Source: JBIQJD01 sp044507695
GTDB taxonomy: Bacteria; Bacteroidota; Ignavibacteria; Ignavibacteriales; Ignavibacteriaceae
NCBI GenBank assembly: GCA_044507695.1
Contig: JBIQJD010000016.1
Location: forward strand, 1-64,000
Direction: 5' to 3'
Length of the DNA stretch: 64,000 nucleotides
Shown here: in pieces, positions 9,887 to 18,193 of the stretch
How positions within the stretch are numbered: position 1 is the first letter of the stretch
How the letters are laid out: each line of letters opens with the position of its first letter
Translations under genes and position numbers: made by a program
Notes under the pieces: model-generated
Seen by the model: only the letters and a program-made list of their open reading frames with translations
Database searches by the model: none
What the model was told of the DNA's origin: nothing

Positions 9887-10335
9887 TTGCAGTACTGCAG
9901 CGTGTTTCATCAGGCGGTGTGAAAATTCCCGCCGAAAATTATGAAGCAGAAATCGGCAAAGGCCTGGTGATTTTGCTCGGCGTAAAAAATGGTGATACTG
10001 AAAATGATGCTGTTTATACTGCAAATAAATGCTGCAGCTTAAGAATTTTTCAGGACGAAAATGATAAGATGAATTTATCTGTAAAAGATGTTAATGGTGA
10101 AGTATTAATAATTTCACAGTTTACTTTGTATGGAGATACTTCGCGCGGAAACAGACCCGGATTTACAGATGCCGCGCGCCCCGAACAGGCTATTCCTTTA
10201 TATGAAAAATTTATTTCGGTTATGAAAGAAAATCTGGGAGAAAATAAAATTAAGACCGGAATATTTGGCGCGATGATGAATGTTAAAATTATAAATGATG
10301 GTCCCGTAACGGTAATTGTTAAATCTAAAGAATGA
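9883..10335 (+). CDS. dtd: D-aminoacyl-tRNA deacylase
   Basis: Dtd hydrolyses D-aminoacyl-tRNA (and mischarged glycyl-tRNA), protecting translation from D-amino acids. The 150-residue length is typical. The two family signatures are present: SQFTLYGD at 78-85 and the C-terminal NDGPVT at 138-143 (the Gly-cisPro-containing motif). The start overlaps the prmC stop as ATGA and the stop overlaps the next gene as ATGA, so the three genes form one translationally coupled run. Both prmC and dtd act on translation quality, which may explain their linkage. Confidence 0.95.
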   Translation: MIAVLQRVSSGGVKIPAENYEAEIGKGLVILLGVKNGDTENDAVYTANKCCSLRIFQDENDKMNLSVKDVNGEVLIISQFTLYGDTSRGNRPGFTDAARPEQAIPLYEKFISVMKENLGENKIKTGIFGAMMNVKIINDGPVTVIVKSKE

Positions 10336-11090
10336 TGGAGATAAGATTGAGGAAGAATTATTTACTAGTAGTAATCAGCATACTGTTTATTTCATTTTAT
10401 TACGGATGCGGCAGTGTAGAGAAAACAACAAAGGAAGAAAAAAAGGTTGAGCCTGAAGTAAAAGAAACAAAACCTGTTATCAAAAATATTGAAGCGGTTG
10501 AGCGTGAAATGATACGCTCGTTAAAGATAAGAGAAATTGACAGGCTCCAGTTTGATTATGATGAGAAAGGCAATCTTACCAACATGGAAAAACTTTCAAC
10601 CGTTGTGTATGATAAGAATGGCTTCCTGGAGAAGACAATAATTTATGATGAAAATGAACAGGTGATAAATACATTTTCCTATAAATATAATCCGGATGGA
10701 CTGCGCACAGAAACCCTGCGTTACAACAGCAAGGGAAATCCTGATAAAAAATATACTTACGAATACAACGAATACGGCAATAAAATCCGCGCTGAACGGT
10801 ATGATATGAACGGCAATCTGGAAAAATATTATATCTACAAGTATGATGAGTATGGAAATCTTGTTGAAGATATCTGGTATGATAAATCCGGTGAAACTGA
10901 ATACAAGGTTGAATACGAATACGATGATGACGGCAATAAAAAAGCTGGCTACGCTTACGATGAAAGTGATGATCTGCTTTATAAATTTGAATACCTGTAT
11001 GATGCAAAAGGCAATCTTATTGAAGAAGCAAGAATTAATCCCGATGGAGAAAAAATCGGGATAGTTCAGTATGTGTATAAATATTTTTAG
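10332..11090 (+). CDS. YD-repeat lipoprotein
   Basis: A 252-residue exported lipoprotein. A signal peptide ends at FYYGC (Cys near residue 26). A Lys/Glu-rich linker follows, then from about residue 70 to the C-terminus a series of roughly 20-22-residue repeats rich in Tyr-Asp and Gly-Asn (YDEKGNLTN, YNEYGNKIRAERYD, YDEYGNLVEDIWYD). These resemble RHS/YD or antitoxin-like beta-strand repeats. Such short repeat lipoproteins are common in Bacteroidota and their role is unknown. ATG 10332 overlaps the dtd stop. It is the last gene before the tRNA. Confidence 0.7.
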   Translation: MMEIRLRKNYLLVVISILFISFYYGCGSVEKTTKEEKKVEPEVKETKPVIKNIEAVEREMIRSLKIREIDRLQFDYDEKGNLTNMEKLSTVVYDKNGFLEKTIIYDENEQVINTFSYKYNPDGLRTETLRYNSKGNPDKKYTYEYNEYGNKIRAERYDMNGNLEKYYIYKYDEYGNLVEDIWYDKSGETEYKVEYEYDDDGNKKAGYAYDESDDLLYKFEYLYDAKGNLIEEARINPDGEKIGIVQYVYKYF

Positions 11091-11203
11091 ATACCATTTT
11101 TTATGAGAATAAAATCAGCCGCACTGCCGCAGGTTGTATTGCAAAAGGAAGTATTAAGTATTATTTTTGGACTCCTTAAAAAACTTTGAGCAAAAAAGTT
11201 TTG

Positions 11204-11277
11204 GGGCCCGTAGCTCAGTTGGTTAGAGCATCTGACTCATAATCAGAGGGTCGGTGGTTCAAGCCCATCCGGGCCCA
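11204..11277 (+). tRNA. tRNA with CAT anticodon (Met or Ile2)
   Basis: A complete 74-nt cloverleaf. The acceptor stem GGGCCCG (11204-11210) pairs with CGGGCCC (11270-11276); the D stem is GCTC/GAGC; the anticodon stem TCTGA/TCAGA holds loop CTCATAA with anticodon CAT at 11238-11240; the T arm is GGTGG-TTCAAGC-CCATC. CCA is not encoded. It lacks the initiator's three G-C pairs at the loop end of the anticodon stem, so it is not the initiator tRNA. Pairs C4-G69 and C5-G68, reported as TilS determinants in E. coli, make a lysidine-modified tRNA-Ile2 possible; elongator tRNA-Met is the alternative. Confidence 0.93.
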
Positions 11278-11283
11278 CAAATT

Positions 11284-11318
11284 AAATGCGAATATTAAAA
11301 GTATTCGCATTTTTATTT
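11284..11318 (+). terminator. Rho-independent terminator after the tRNA
   Basis: A perfect 11-bp stem (AAATGCGAATA 11284-11294, TATTCGCATTT 11302-11312) with a 7-nt loop, followed by a T-rich tail. It lies 6 nt after the tRNA and ends the run of genes that starts near 4286 or at the tRNA itself. Confidence 0.8.
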
Positions 11319-11806
11319 TAAACCAAAAAGGGAATGCAACATCTGAACCTGCCTGAAAGATATTTATTGCATGAGATAAATACATTAATTACTATTCTAA
11401 AATTATTGGGAGTTATTCATATAAAAAATTAACTTTTTTTGAATTGACACAGTGGGAAGGTATAAATACGGGAAACGGATTATTGATGATTGGTTCACAG
11501 TCATTAGGATGAAACAAAAATATTATGATATCTTAAATTTGACAATTGCCCAACAATGGATTGGTGCCACTGTGATAAAGCAGAGAAACTAAAAATTTAC
11601 TTATTTGTTTTGAAGCAATTCAAATTTTATTTTAATCATACATAAAATTGCTCCGGAATTTTTATTAATTAAAAATCTGAGTAAGGAAAATAAGTAGATG
11701 GAAAAATTGTTCATCAGTTTGTTCCTGAAAACAGTTCAGGTTTAAATCTATATCTAAATTCCAAATAAAACGTTTTCATTTTACTTGCTGTTGAGGGAGA
11801 ATCTAC
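11319..11806. other. Gene-free AT-rich spacer
   Basis: About 490 nt with no convincing coding frame. The only structure I see is a small hairpin, CCTGAA (11724-11729) pairing with TTCAGG (11735-11740), in the leader of the xylulokinase gene. It may contain that gene's promoter, but I cannot point to clear boxes. Confidence 0.4.
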
Positions 11807-13300
11807 ATGAGTAAAAAATTACTTCTCGGGTATGATATCGGCAGTTCATCTGTTAAAGCTTCATTGATTGATTTAGAAACCGGAAATCTTATCAGTTCCG
11901 CATTCTCACCTTTACAGGAAATGAAAATAAACTCTCCACAGCCGGGCTGGGCAGAGCAGCATCCGGAAACATGGTGGCAGCATGTTCTTAATTCAACAAA
12001 AAAAATGCTGAGTGAAATTTCACTGCTCAACACTGAGATTGCCGCAATCGGCATTTCATACCAGATGCACGGACTTGTAATGGTGGATTCGAATCATGAA
12101 GTTATTTATCCAGCCATTATCTGGTGTGACAGCCGCGCAGTTGAAACCGGCAATAAAGCATTTAAAGAACTTGGTGAGGAATATTGTCTTGGCAGCTGCC
12201 TTAATTCTCCCGGAAATTTCACGGCATCAAAATTAAAATGGGTGAAGGATAATCTGCCGGAAGTTTATGAAAAAATTTTTAAGATAATGCTTCCCGGTGA
12301 TTATATAGCAATGAAATTAACCGGTGAAGTTAACACTACAATTTCCGGATTGAGCGAAGGAATTTTTTGGGATTTCAGCAAGCGGACTTATGCAAATAAA
12401 ATTATTGATTATTATGGAATAAATAAAAACTTACTTGCTGATATAGTCCCAACTTTTGGGATACAGGGAAAATTAAGAAAGAAATCCGCAGAGGAACTCG
12501 GGTTGCCTGCAGGAATTCCGGTAACTTACCGCGCGGGAGATCAGCCGAATAATGCGCTCTCACTTAATGTGCTTAACTCTGGTGAAGTTGCAGCAACTGC
12601 GGGTACATCCGGAGTTATTTATGGTATAGCTTCCAAAAATATTTTTGATACGCAGGGAAGAGTTAACACTTTTGCTCATGTTAATTACAGTGATACTGTT
12701 CCCAATGTTGGTGTTCTTTTATGTATAAACGGAACAGGAATACAGTACAGCTGGCTTAAGCAGCAAATATTTGAAAACAGATATTCTTATGATGAACTGA
12801 ATTCATTTGCATCATCAGTAAATATTGGTTCCGATGACCTGCTTTATTTTCCGTTTGGCAATGGAGCTGAAAGAATGCTGAGGAATAAGGAACTCTCCGC
12901 ATCATTCTCCGGAATAAATTTTAATCTTCATGAAAAAAATCATTTAATTCGTGCGGCGCAGGAGGGGATTGCGTTTTCTTTCAGATATGGATTTGATATT
13001 ATGAAAGAAATTGGAATGGAGTTTAATGTTATCCGTGCGGGAAATTCTAATCTCTTTCAAAGCAGTGTTTTCAGGGAGGCGTTTGTAAATACATTAAATG
13101 TTGCTCTTGAAATTTACAACGCTGATGGTTCCCGGGGTGCGGCAAGGGGAGCCGGAATAGGTGCAGGGCTTTTAGCAGAATCTGATGCCGTCAGGGGATT
13201 GAAAGTTTTAAAATCAATCTCTCCGCAAAACGAATCAGTTAAATTGTATCAATCGGCATATCAAAACTGGAAAGCAAGGCTTAAGCAGCTGCTAAACTGA
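11807..13300 (+). CDS. xylB: Xylulokinase (FGGY family)
   Basis: A 497-residue FGGY carbohydrate kinase that phosphorylates D-xylulose with ATP to feed the pentose phosphate pathway. Features: N-terminal phosphate-binding GYDIGSSSVKAS (8-19), QMHG at 86-89, IIWCDSRA at 105-111 and the catalytic Asp245 in AGDQPNNA, all typical of XylB. The C-terminal ATPase lobe is complete. GAGGGAG precedes ATG 11807. It is convergent with the sugar-acid operon (35 nt apart). No xylose isomerase gene is in the window, so the ketose may come from another source, or the kinase may act on a different ketopentose. Confidence 0.85.
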   Translation: MSKKLLLGYDIGSSSVKASLIDLETGNLISSAFSPLQEMKINSPQPGWAEQHPETWWQHVLNSTKKMLSEISLLNTEIAAIGISYQMHGLVMVDSNHEVIYPAIIWCDSRAVETGNKAFKELGEEYCLGSCLNSPGNFTASKLKWVKDNLPEVYEKIFKIMLPGDYIAMKLTGEVNTTISGLSEGIFWDFSKRTYANKIIDYYGINKNLLADIVPTFGIQGKLRKKSAEELGLPAGIPVTYRAGDQPNNALSLNVLNSGEVAATAGTSGVIYGIASKNIFDTQGRVNTFAHVNYSDTVPNVGVLLCINGTGIQYSWLKQQIFENRYSYDELNSFASSVNIGSDDLLYFPFGNGAERMLRNKELSASFSGINFNLHEKNHLIRAAQEGIAFSFRYGFDIMKEIGMEFNVIRAGNSNLFQSSVFREAFVNTLNVALEIYNADGSRGAARGAGIGAGLLAESDAVRGLKVLKSISPQNESVKLYQSAYQNWKARLKQLLN

Positions 13301-13335
13301 GATTGAAATCAGATATTTAAATATTTTTATAAAAA

Positions 13336-14091
13336 TTATTTTGCAGTCATTCCGCCATCAACTACCATAACCGCGCCAATTACGGAAGCAGATTCATCAG
13401 AAGCGAGATACGCTGCCATTGCGGCAATTTCTTCCGGGGTTACAAGTCTGCCGTGCGGCTGTCTGTCAAGCATTGCTTTTCTTGCAGCTTCCGGATCCTT
13501 CTGGGTTTCGGTAATCCGCCGTACCCATGGTGTATCTGTTGTGCCGGGAGCGATGCAATTAATTCTTATATTTTCAGAAACATGATCAATCGCTGCCGAT
13601 TTACTTAAAGAAATTATTCCACCCTTTGCTGCTGAATATGCAGCACGTTCAGGTAATCCAACTAATGCTGCAATGGATGAAATATTAATTATTGATCCGC
13701 CTCCATTTTTTCTTAAGAAGGGAATGGAATATTTCATTCCTAAAAAAACACCTTTCAGATTTATGCTGATCAGTTTATCCCAAACATCTTCTGATGTTAA
13801 TTCTACAGTAGCTGCCGCTCCAATTCCCGCATTATTAACAACTGTATTTATTCCTCCCAATTTTTCATGTGCAAACGCAAAAAGTTTTTGGGTTTCAACT
13901 GAAACTGAAACATCAGCCTTAAAGTAAAATGCTTTTTTCCCGAGTGAATCAGAAAGCTGCTTTGCTGAAGTTTCATCAATATCAGCAATTACAACAGAAG
14001 CTCCCTCAGCAATGAATCGTTCAACAATTGCTTTTCCTATTCCCGCTGCACCGCCGGTAACAACTGCTTTTTTGTTTTCAAGTCTCTTCAT
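13336..14091 (-). CDS. SDR oxidoreductase, probable sugar-acid dehydrogenase
   Basis: A 251-residue classical short-chain dehydrogenase. Cofactor motif TGGAAGIG at 12-19, Asp37 after beta-2 (favours NAD), NNAG at 86-89, Ser138/139, and Tyr152/Lys156 of the active site. It is the last gene of the minus-strand operon and overlaps the FAH-family gene by 4 nt. In the non-phosphorylative L-rhamnose/L-fucose pathways an SDR oxidises the 2-keto-3-deoxy acid at C4 just before an FAH-type hydrolase cleaves it. The tight coupling with that gene suggests this role, but it could instead be the sugar dehydrogenase. AAAGGA precedes ATG 14091. Confidence 0.85.
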   Translation of the reverse strand: MKRLENKKAVVTGGAAGIGKAIVERFIAEGASVVIADIDETSAKQLSDSLGKKAFYFKADVSVSVETQKLFAFAHEKLGGINTVVNNAGIGAAATVELTSEDVWDKLISINLKGVFLGMKYSIPFLRKNGGGSIINISSIAALVGLPERAAYSAAKGGIISLSKSAAIDHVSENIRINCIAPGTTDTPWVRRITETQKDPEAARKAMLDRQPHGRLVTPEEIAAMAAYLASDESASVIGAVMVVDGGMTAK

Positions 14092-14930
14092 ATTTCCTTT
14101 ACCTGATTTACAAGCTCACCAATTCCTTCAACTCTTGTTTTAACGATATCACCATTCTTCAGATAAATCGGGGGCTTGCGGCTGAATCCGACACCACTTG
14201 GTGTTCCTGTTGCAATTACATCACCCGGTTCCAATGTAAATGAATGTGAAAGAGTGGAGATGAGTTCAGCAACACCAAAAATCATATTTGCTGTTGTATC
14301 ATTCTGAAGTAGTTCGCCGTTTACTTCACAGGATAATTTTAAATTTTGCGGGTCTGTAATTTCTTCTGATGTTACAATAACGGGACCCATAGGGCAGAAA
14401 GTATCAAGAGACTTTCCGCGCACCCACTGGCCATCAGCAAATTGTAGATCACGGGCGGAAACATCATTAACAATTGTATATCCAAAGACATATTCAAGTG
14501 CATTTTCTTTAGGAACGTTTTTACATCTGCTTCCAATAACTACTGCAAGTTCAACCTCATAATCAACTTTTTGTGTTAATGATGAAGGAATAATAATTGG
14601 ATCATTCGGGCCTGTAATTGAATTGGGAAATTTTGTAAACACAAGCGGGGTTTTAGGGAGTTCCATTTTTGATTCTGCTGCATGATCAATGTAGTTTAAT
14701 CCTATTGCCGGAATTTTTGAAGGATTTTTGACCGGTGCATCAAAATTATTGTAATTCGTTTGTTCAAATTCAGAATTGTTAGTTATTGCATCAGAAATTT
14801 TTTTAAGTTCAGATTTACCCGCTTTAATAAGATCAGAAATGCTTCCGTTGTATCCCAATTTGCTTAATTTAACTGTTCCGTTAACAGTTAAAGCAACTGC
14901 TGATCCATCTTTTAAAACTCCTAATTTCAT
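14088..14930 (-). CDS. FAH-family 2,4-diketo sugar-acid hydrolase
   Basis: A 280-residue fumarylacetoacetate hydrolase-family enzyme. The N-terminal cap domain covers about 1-70. The catalytic domain shows IGLNYIDHAAE (76-86), metal ligands Glu125 and Glu127 in DYEVELAVVIG, Asp156 in IVNDVSARD and GTPSGVG at 242-248. Homologues in Xanthomonas and Sphingomonas split 2,4-diketo-3-deoxy-L-fuconate or -rhamnonate into pyruvate and L-lactate. Neighbouring SDR and dehydratase genes fit this reaction. Other FAH enzymes decarboxylate or hydrolyse aromatic ring-cleavage products, but no such genes lie nearby. GGAGAG precedes ATG 14930. Confidence 0.85.
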   Translation of the reverse strand: MKLGVLKDGSAVALTVNGTVKLSKLGYNGSISDLIKAGKSELKKISDAITNNSEFEQTNYNNFDAPVKNPSKIPAIGLNYIDHAAESKMELPKTPLVFTKFPNSITGPNDPIIIPSSLTQKVDYEVELAVVIGSRCKNVPKENALEYVFGYTIVNDVSARDLQFADGQWVRGKSLDTFCPMGPVIVTSEEITDPQNLKLSCEVNGELLQNDTTANMIFGVAELISTLSHSFTLEPGDVIATGTPSGVGFSRKPPIYLKNGDIVKTRVEGIGELVNQVKEI

Positions 14931-16021
14931 TAGCTCTCCGTATTAGTTATAAAATTTAAATTTACTTTTGTAATTACTTTTAGATTGTTCTCATCAATAA
15001 TTTCAATTCCATCTTCAGATGGCTGAATTAATTTAACCCTTCTAAACTCTGCAGGAATTTTAATTACACCAAAAAAATATTTTATCCGCAGAATAGAATC
15101 ATGACTTAATTTGATTGCAGTTTTGAATCCTTTTTTATTCAAATGATTTTCTTCGATTGATGCTTTGTGTCCGAGATGAAAGAATGAAGTTACTTCCTCA
15201 ATACCAATTACTTTTCTATGTCTTCCCGAGAAAGGAGGATATTTCCTGCCTCCATCGCTTAACCATAGAATTGTACTGTTCAGAATCTTAGGATTTTTAA
15301 TTGAGAACCATAACCAGCCATGTTTTGGTGCAGATGCAGCAGACCATGAGAAGGTAAGTGTTTCATCAGATTTTAACATTAATAAATCTTCATGCTCACG
15401 GTAAACAGGATATCTGTTCAGATCCAGATCAATATTGTCTTTAGTTTTTACTCCGGAAAGATCTGTAAACCTTTGCGGATACTTCAGCAGTGAATTGCCG
15501 CGGGCAGGATCAGTTTCAACTGGAGAAGGGGGAGTTTCACCAAACAAAAAATCTGAAAAGCTCAGGTAAACTTTTTCCGGTACTTTAAGCATCAAATGAT
15601 GACCGAGTGGAATTTCACCTTCACCGCCGCGTATAATATGTTCCTGGTAAATAACCGGATGATCAGGAAGAAGTGAAATATGTTTTTCAATATTTGCACC
15701 GGAAATTCTTTTACTTAATTCTAACTCAAGTTTAAAATTATCATGTCTGATCAAATTCCATTTATCATTTGCAGAAGTTCCATGATCACGGGATTCATCA
15801 GCTAACACATTGCTGCTTCCAAAGGGCATACAAAAAAAATCACCGCGCAGCATCTTAAGCATTGGCGGAATTGATGAATCAGTTTCTTCATCGTACCATG
15901 GTGAAACATTCAGCGGTTCAATAATCTTATCATCAATAAAAAACTGAACAGGGCAGAGATGACCGCACTCTTCCGTAACTCCGGCTTTTACTTTATTGTT
16001 TTGTATTGAGTAGATTTTCAT
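14930..16021 (-). CDS. Galactose-mutarotase-like protein, function unknown
   Basis: A 363-residue, beta-rich protein without a signal peptide. The stretch LRGDFFCMPFG (58-68) followed by DHGTSANDKW (about 79-88) recalls the HGFARN block of aldose 1-epimerases, and IPLGHHLMLKVPE near 136-148 fits the second active-site strand. I infer a galactose-mutarotase-like beta-sandwich, but the exact family and reaction are not recognised. It is tightly coupled on both sides (1-nt and 4-nt overlaps) in a sugar-acid operon. It could epimerise or bind the incoming sugar. Confidence 0.5.
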   Translation of the reverse strand: MKIYSIQNNKVKAGVTEECGHLCPVQFFIDDKIIEPLNVSPWYDEETDSSIPPMLKMLRGDFFCMPFGSSNVLADESRDHGTSANDKWNLIRHDNFKLELELSKRISGANIEKHISLLPDHPVIYQEHIIRGGEGEIPLGHHLMLKVPEKVYLSFSDFLFGETPPSPVETDPARGNSLLKYPQRFTDLSGVKTKDNIDLDLNRYPVYREHEDLLMLKSDETLTFSWSAASAPKHGWLWFSIKNPKILNSTILWLSDGGRKYPPFSGRHRKVIGIEEVTSFFHLGHKASIEENHLNKKGFKTAIKLSHDSILRIKYFFGVIKIPAEFRRVKLIQPSEDGIEIIDENNLKVITKVNLNFITNTES

Positions 16022-16911
16022 TCTCTGAATATTTTTTGATCCTCAATAAAAAGCTTTCCTTCTTCAATTAATTCATCAACCTGCACCTGCAGCATTGCAT
16101 AGCCGCGGAATTCAAGCTGCTTGTTCAATGATTTGCAAACATTTTTCCACAGTTCATGAAACATAACACCGTTTGCCTGCTTAATAACTTCTTCCTCAAC
16201 CTCATTTAAAAATTTTCTGGTATCATTTATTGCTTTTACAGCTTCTTTCTGATCAAGCGGGGGATGATGTGCAGCAAGGATTCTTTTTATAACATTCTTA
16301 TGAATTAATTTTTCAATACGATTTAAACTGCTGCGGAATCCTCTTGATGTTTGAAATCCATGAAAGAACGGTGCTGCAAGGGCAAGCAGCAAATCACCCA
16401 TGAATAATGTACCGCTGTTCTTTTCAAGAAATCCAACTTCCTCAAGTTTGTGTCCCGGCAATTCAATTGCAGTAAGTTCAATATTATTTCCGGGGCGGAA
16501 GATAGTTCCTTCTTTCAGTATTACATCAACATGAACAGCGCCATCCATCAATTCCATAATTTCATTTCTTTGTTCTTTGGAATCAGGAAGATGCTCCGAA
16601 GGAATGCAAAATTCTTTGTAGTGAATTTCAAGATCTTCAATCCAGTTTAACGCACCGGCTGCAAAAAATTGAGCGCCTGTAAAATTTTTAACTACAGCAT
16701 TGCAGCCAATATGATCAGCGTGGGCGTGAGTAATCAGAACATTTTTTATTTGTGCTGCTTCTTTACAAAGATCCAAAATCTGCTCACGCATCCTGGCAAT
16801 GCCCGTATCAATCAGCAGGCTGTAATGTTCACCTTTAATTGCATAAACATAAAGCGGAACGCCGGGCATTAAATCAACTTTTGTGTAATGAATAAATGAA
16901 TCAAGCAGCAT
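16018..16911 (-). CDS. Metallo-beta-lactamase-fold hydrolase
   Basis: A 297-residue MBL-fold enzyme with the zinc motif HAHADH at 62-67, a PGHK segment near 152-155, FMGDLLL near 170 and AAHHPP near 214. A helical C-terminal extension (about 225-290) resembles the winged-helix-like tail of the LACTB2 subgroup. AAAGGA precedes ATG 16911. In this operon a sugar lactone must be opened between dehydrogenase and dehydratase, and no SMP-30 type lactonase is present, so an aldonolactonase role is a plausible inference. A glyoxalase II-like thioesterase is the alternative. Confidence 0.75.
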   Translation of the reverse strand: MLLDSFIHYTKVDLMPGVPLYVYAIKGEHYSLLIDTGIARMREQILDLCKEAAQIKNVLITHAHADHIGCNAVVKNFTGAQFFAAGALNWIEDLEIHYKEFCIPSEHLPDSKEQRNEIMELMDGAVHVDVILKEGTIFRPGNNIELTAIELPGHKLEEVGFLEKNSGTLFMGDLLLALAAPFFHGFQTSRGFRSSLNRIEKLIHKNVIKRILAAHHPPLDQKEAVKAINDTRKFLNEVEEEVIKQANGVMFHELWKNVCKSLNKQLEFRGYAMLQVQVDELIEEGKLFIEDQKIFRE

Positions 16912-16959
16912 CGGTTTATCCTTTTATTAATTTCATTGCGGTTATCTGATTTCGAATCA

Positions 16960-18192
16960 TTAAAATTCTTTTTTTACGGAAGGATCAGCATAATTCTGTT
17001 CAGGCATTATGCAAACCCAATCGACTCTGCCCGGATCCCTATCATATGCATATCCGCCAAGTTCCTTATACAATTCTGAATATTGTTTAAGCTTATCATA
17101 ATCAATTTCAACACCCAAACCCGGACCTTCCGGGAGTTTAATAAATCCATCTTCATATTTTAATTTCCCGCCTTTAATTATATCATCAGTTAAATGATGA
17201 TAATGTGCATCTGCAGTAAAACCCAGGTTTGGCAGTGCGGCACCAAGATGAAGCATTGTTGCAAGCTGTATTCCAAGTTCACCGGAAGAATGCACACTTG
17301 TGCCCCATTGAAAAGTTTCAAGCACCTGTCCTGCTTTGTAAGCTTGTCTTAATCCGCCCCAGAAAGTTGTATCAAGAAGAATAACATCAACAGCTTCTGT
17401 TCTTATGCATGAAGCAAGCTGTTCTAAATTTATTACTACAGTATTGGTTGCAGTTGGAATTCTTACAAAATGTCTTACTCTTCTCATTCCTTCAAGTCCG
17501 AAGGTTGGATCTTCAAAATAATCATTATTAATATCTTCGATTGCTTTGCCGACCCGAATTGCATTTTCAACGCTCCAGTTACTGTTAGGATCCAACCTGA
17601 ATGAAGCTCCGGGAAAAGCATCAGCAAGTGCACGGTAAACTTCAATATCATGATCAGGTGGAAATACACCGCCTTTTAATTTAAATGATTTGAAGCCGCA
17701 TATCTTTGCAAGATCTTTTGCGTGATTTACAATCTCCTCAGCAGAAGCTTCTCCGCCTCTGCCTGATTTTTTATTCGTGTAACGATAAAACAAATATGCG
17801 GCAAAAGGAATTTTTTCCCGGACTGATCCGCCCAGCAAATCGCATGCACGGATTCCTAATTTTTTTCCTGCAAGATCAATACAGGCAAATTCAATTGCCG
17901 CGTGAATCTGTGCACGGTTGTTATAAAGTGAAGCAACGGGATTCATAATTTTCCATCTCAGCATTTCAAGCTGAAGCGGATCATGCCCGGTTAAATATGG
18001 TTTTAATCCGTTCACTGCTGCTTCTGCAGATTCTCCGCCGCCGCCCATCTCACCATAACCAACAAGACCTTCATCTGTAAAAACTTCAACAATTGTACGA
18101 ACGAATCTTCCCCAATGAGCGCCGTTTGCATGTCTCAGCGGAGCTTCTAATGGAACAGTAACAGTGGTTGCTTTTATATCTGTTATCTTCAT
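16960..18192 (-). CDS. GlucD-like enolase-superfamily sugar-acid dehydratase
   Basis: A 410-residue acid-sugar dehydratase of the enolase superfamily, closest in pattern to glucarate dehydratase: FKLKGGV (KxK base), LDPNSNW and YFEDPT metal ligands, PTATN, and a C-terminal SVHSSGELGIQLA carrying the His base. The reaction is expected to be dehydration of an aldonate or aldarate to the 2-keto-3-deoxy acid. ATG 18192 lies one base after the upstream SDR stop; the longer frame from 18246 overlaps that gene and is unlikely. The substrate is uncertain: operon logic suggests a deoxyhexonate, while the subgroup suggests glucarate. Confidence 0.85.
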   Translation of the reverse strand: MKITDIKATTVTVPLEAPLRHANGAHWGRFVRTIVEVFTDEGLVGYGEMGGGGESAEAAVNGLKPYLTGHDPLQLEMLRWKIMNPVASLYNNRAQIHAAIEFACIDLAGKKLGIRACDLLGGSVREKIPFAAYLFYRYTNKKSGRGGEASAEEIVNHAKDLAKICGFKSFKLKGGVFPPDHDIEVYRALADAFPGASFRLDPNSNWSVENAIRVGKAIEDINNDYFEDPTFGLEGMRRVRHFVRIPTATNTVVINLEQLASCIRTEAVDVILLDTTFWGGLRQAYKAGQVLETFQWGTSVHSSGELGIQLATMLHLGAALPNLGFTADAHYHHLTDDIIKGGKLKYEDGFIKLPEGPGLGVEIDYDKLKQYSELYKELGGYAYDRDPGRVDWVCIMPEQNYADPSVKKEF

Positions 18193-18193
18193 T

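Noticed and set aside
10576..11007. Long minus-strand frame (143 codons) opposite the YD-repeat lipoprotein.
   Set aside because: The repeat composition of the plus-strand gene keeps the opposite frame open; its product is rich in His, Tyr and Cys with no domain sense.
11179..11202. A-rich inverted repeat just before the tRNA, considered as a terminator.
   Set aside because: The stem is only A-T pairs and no T-run follows before the tRNA begins.
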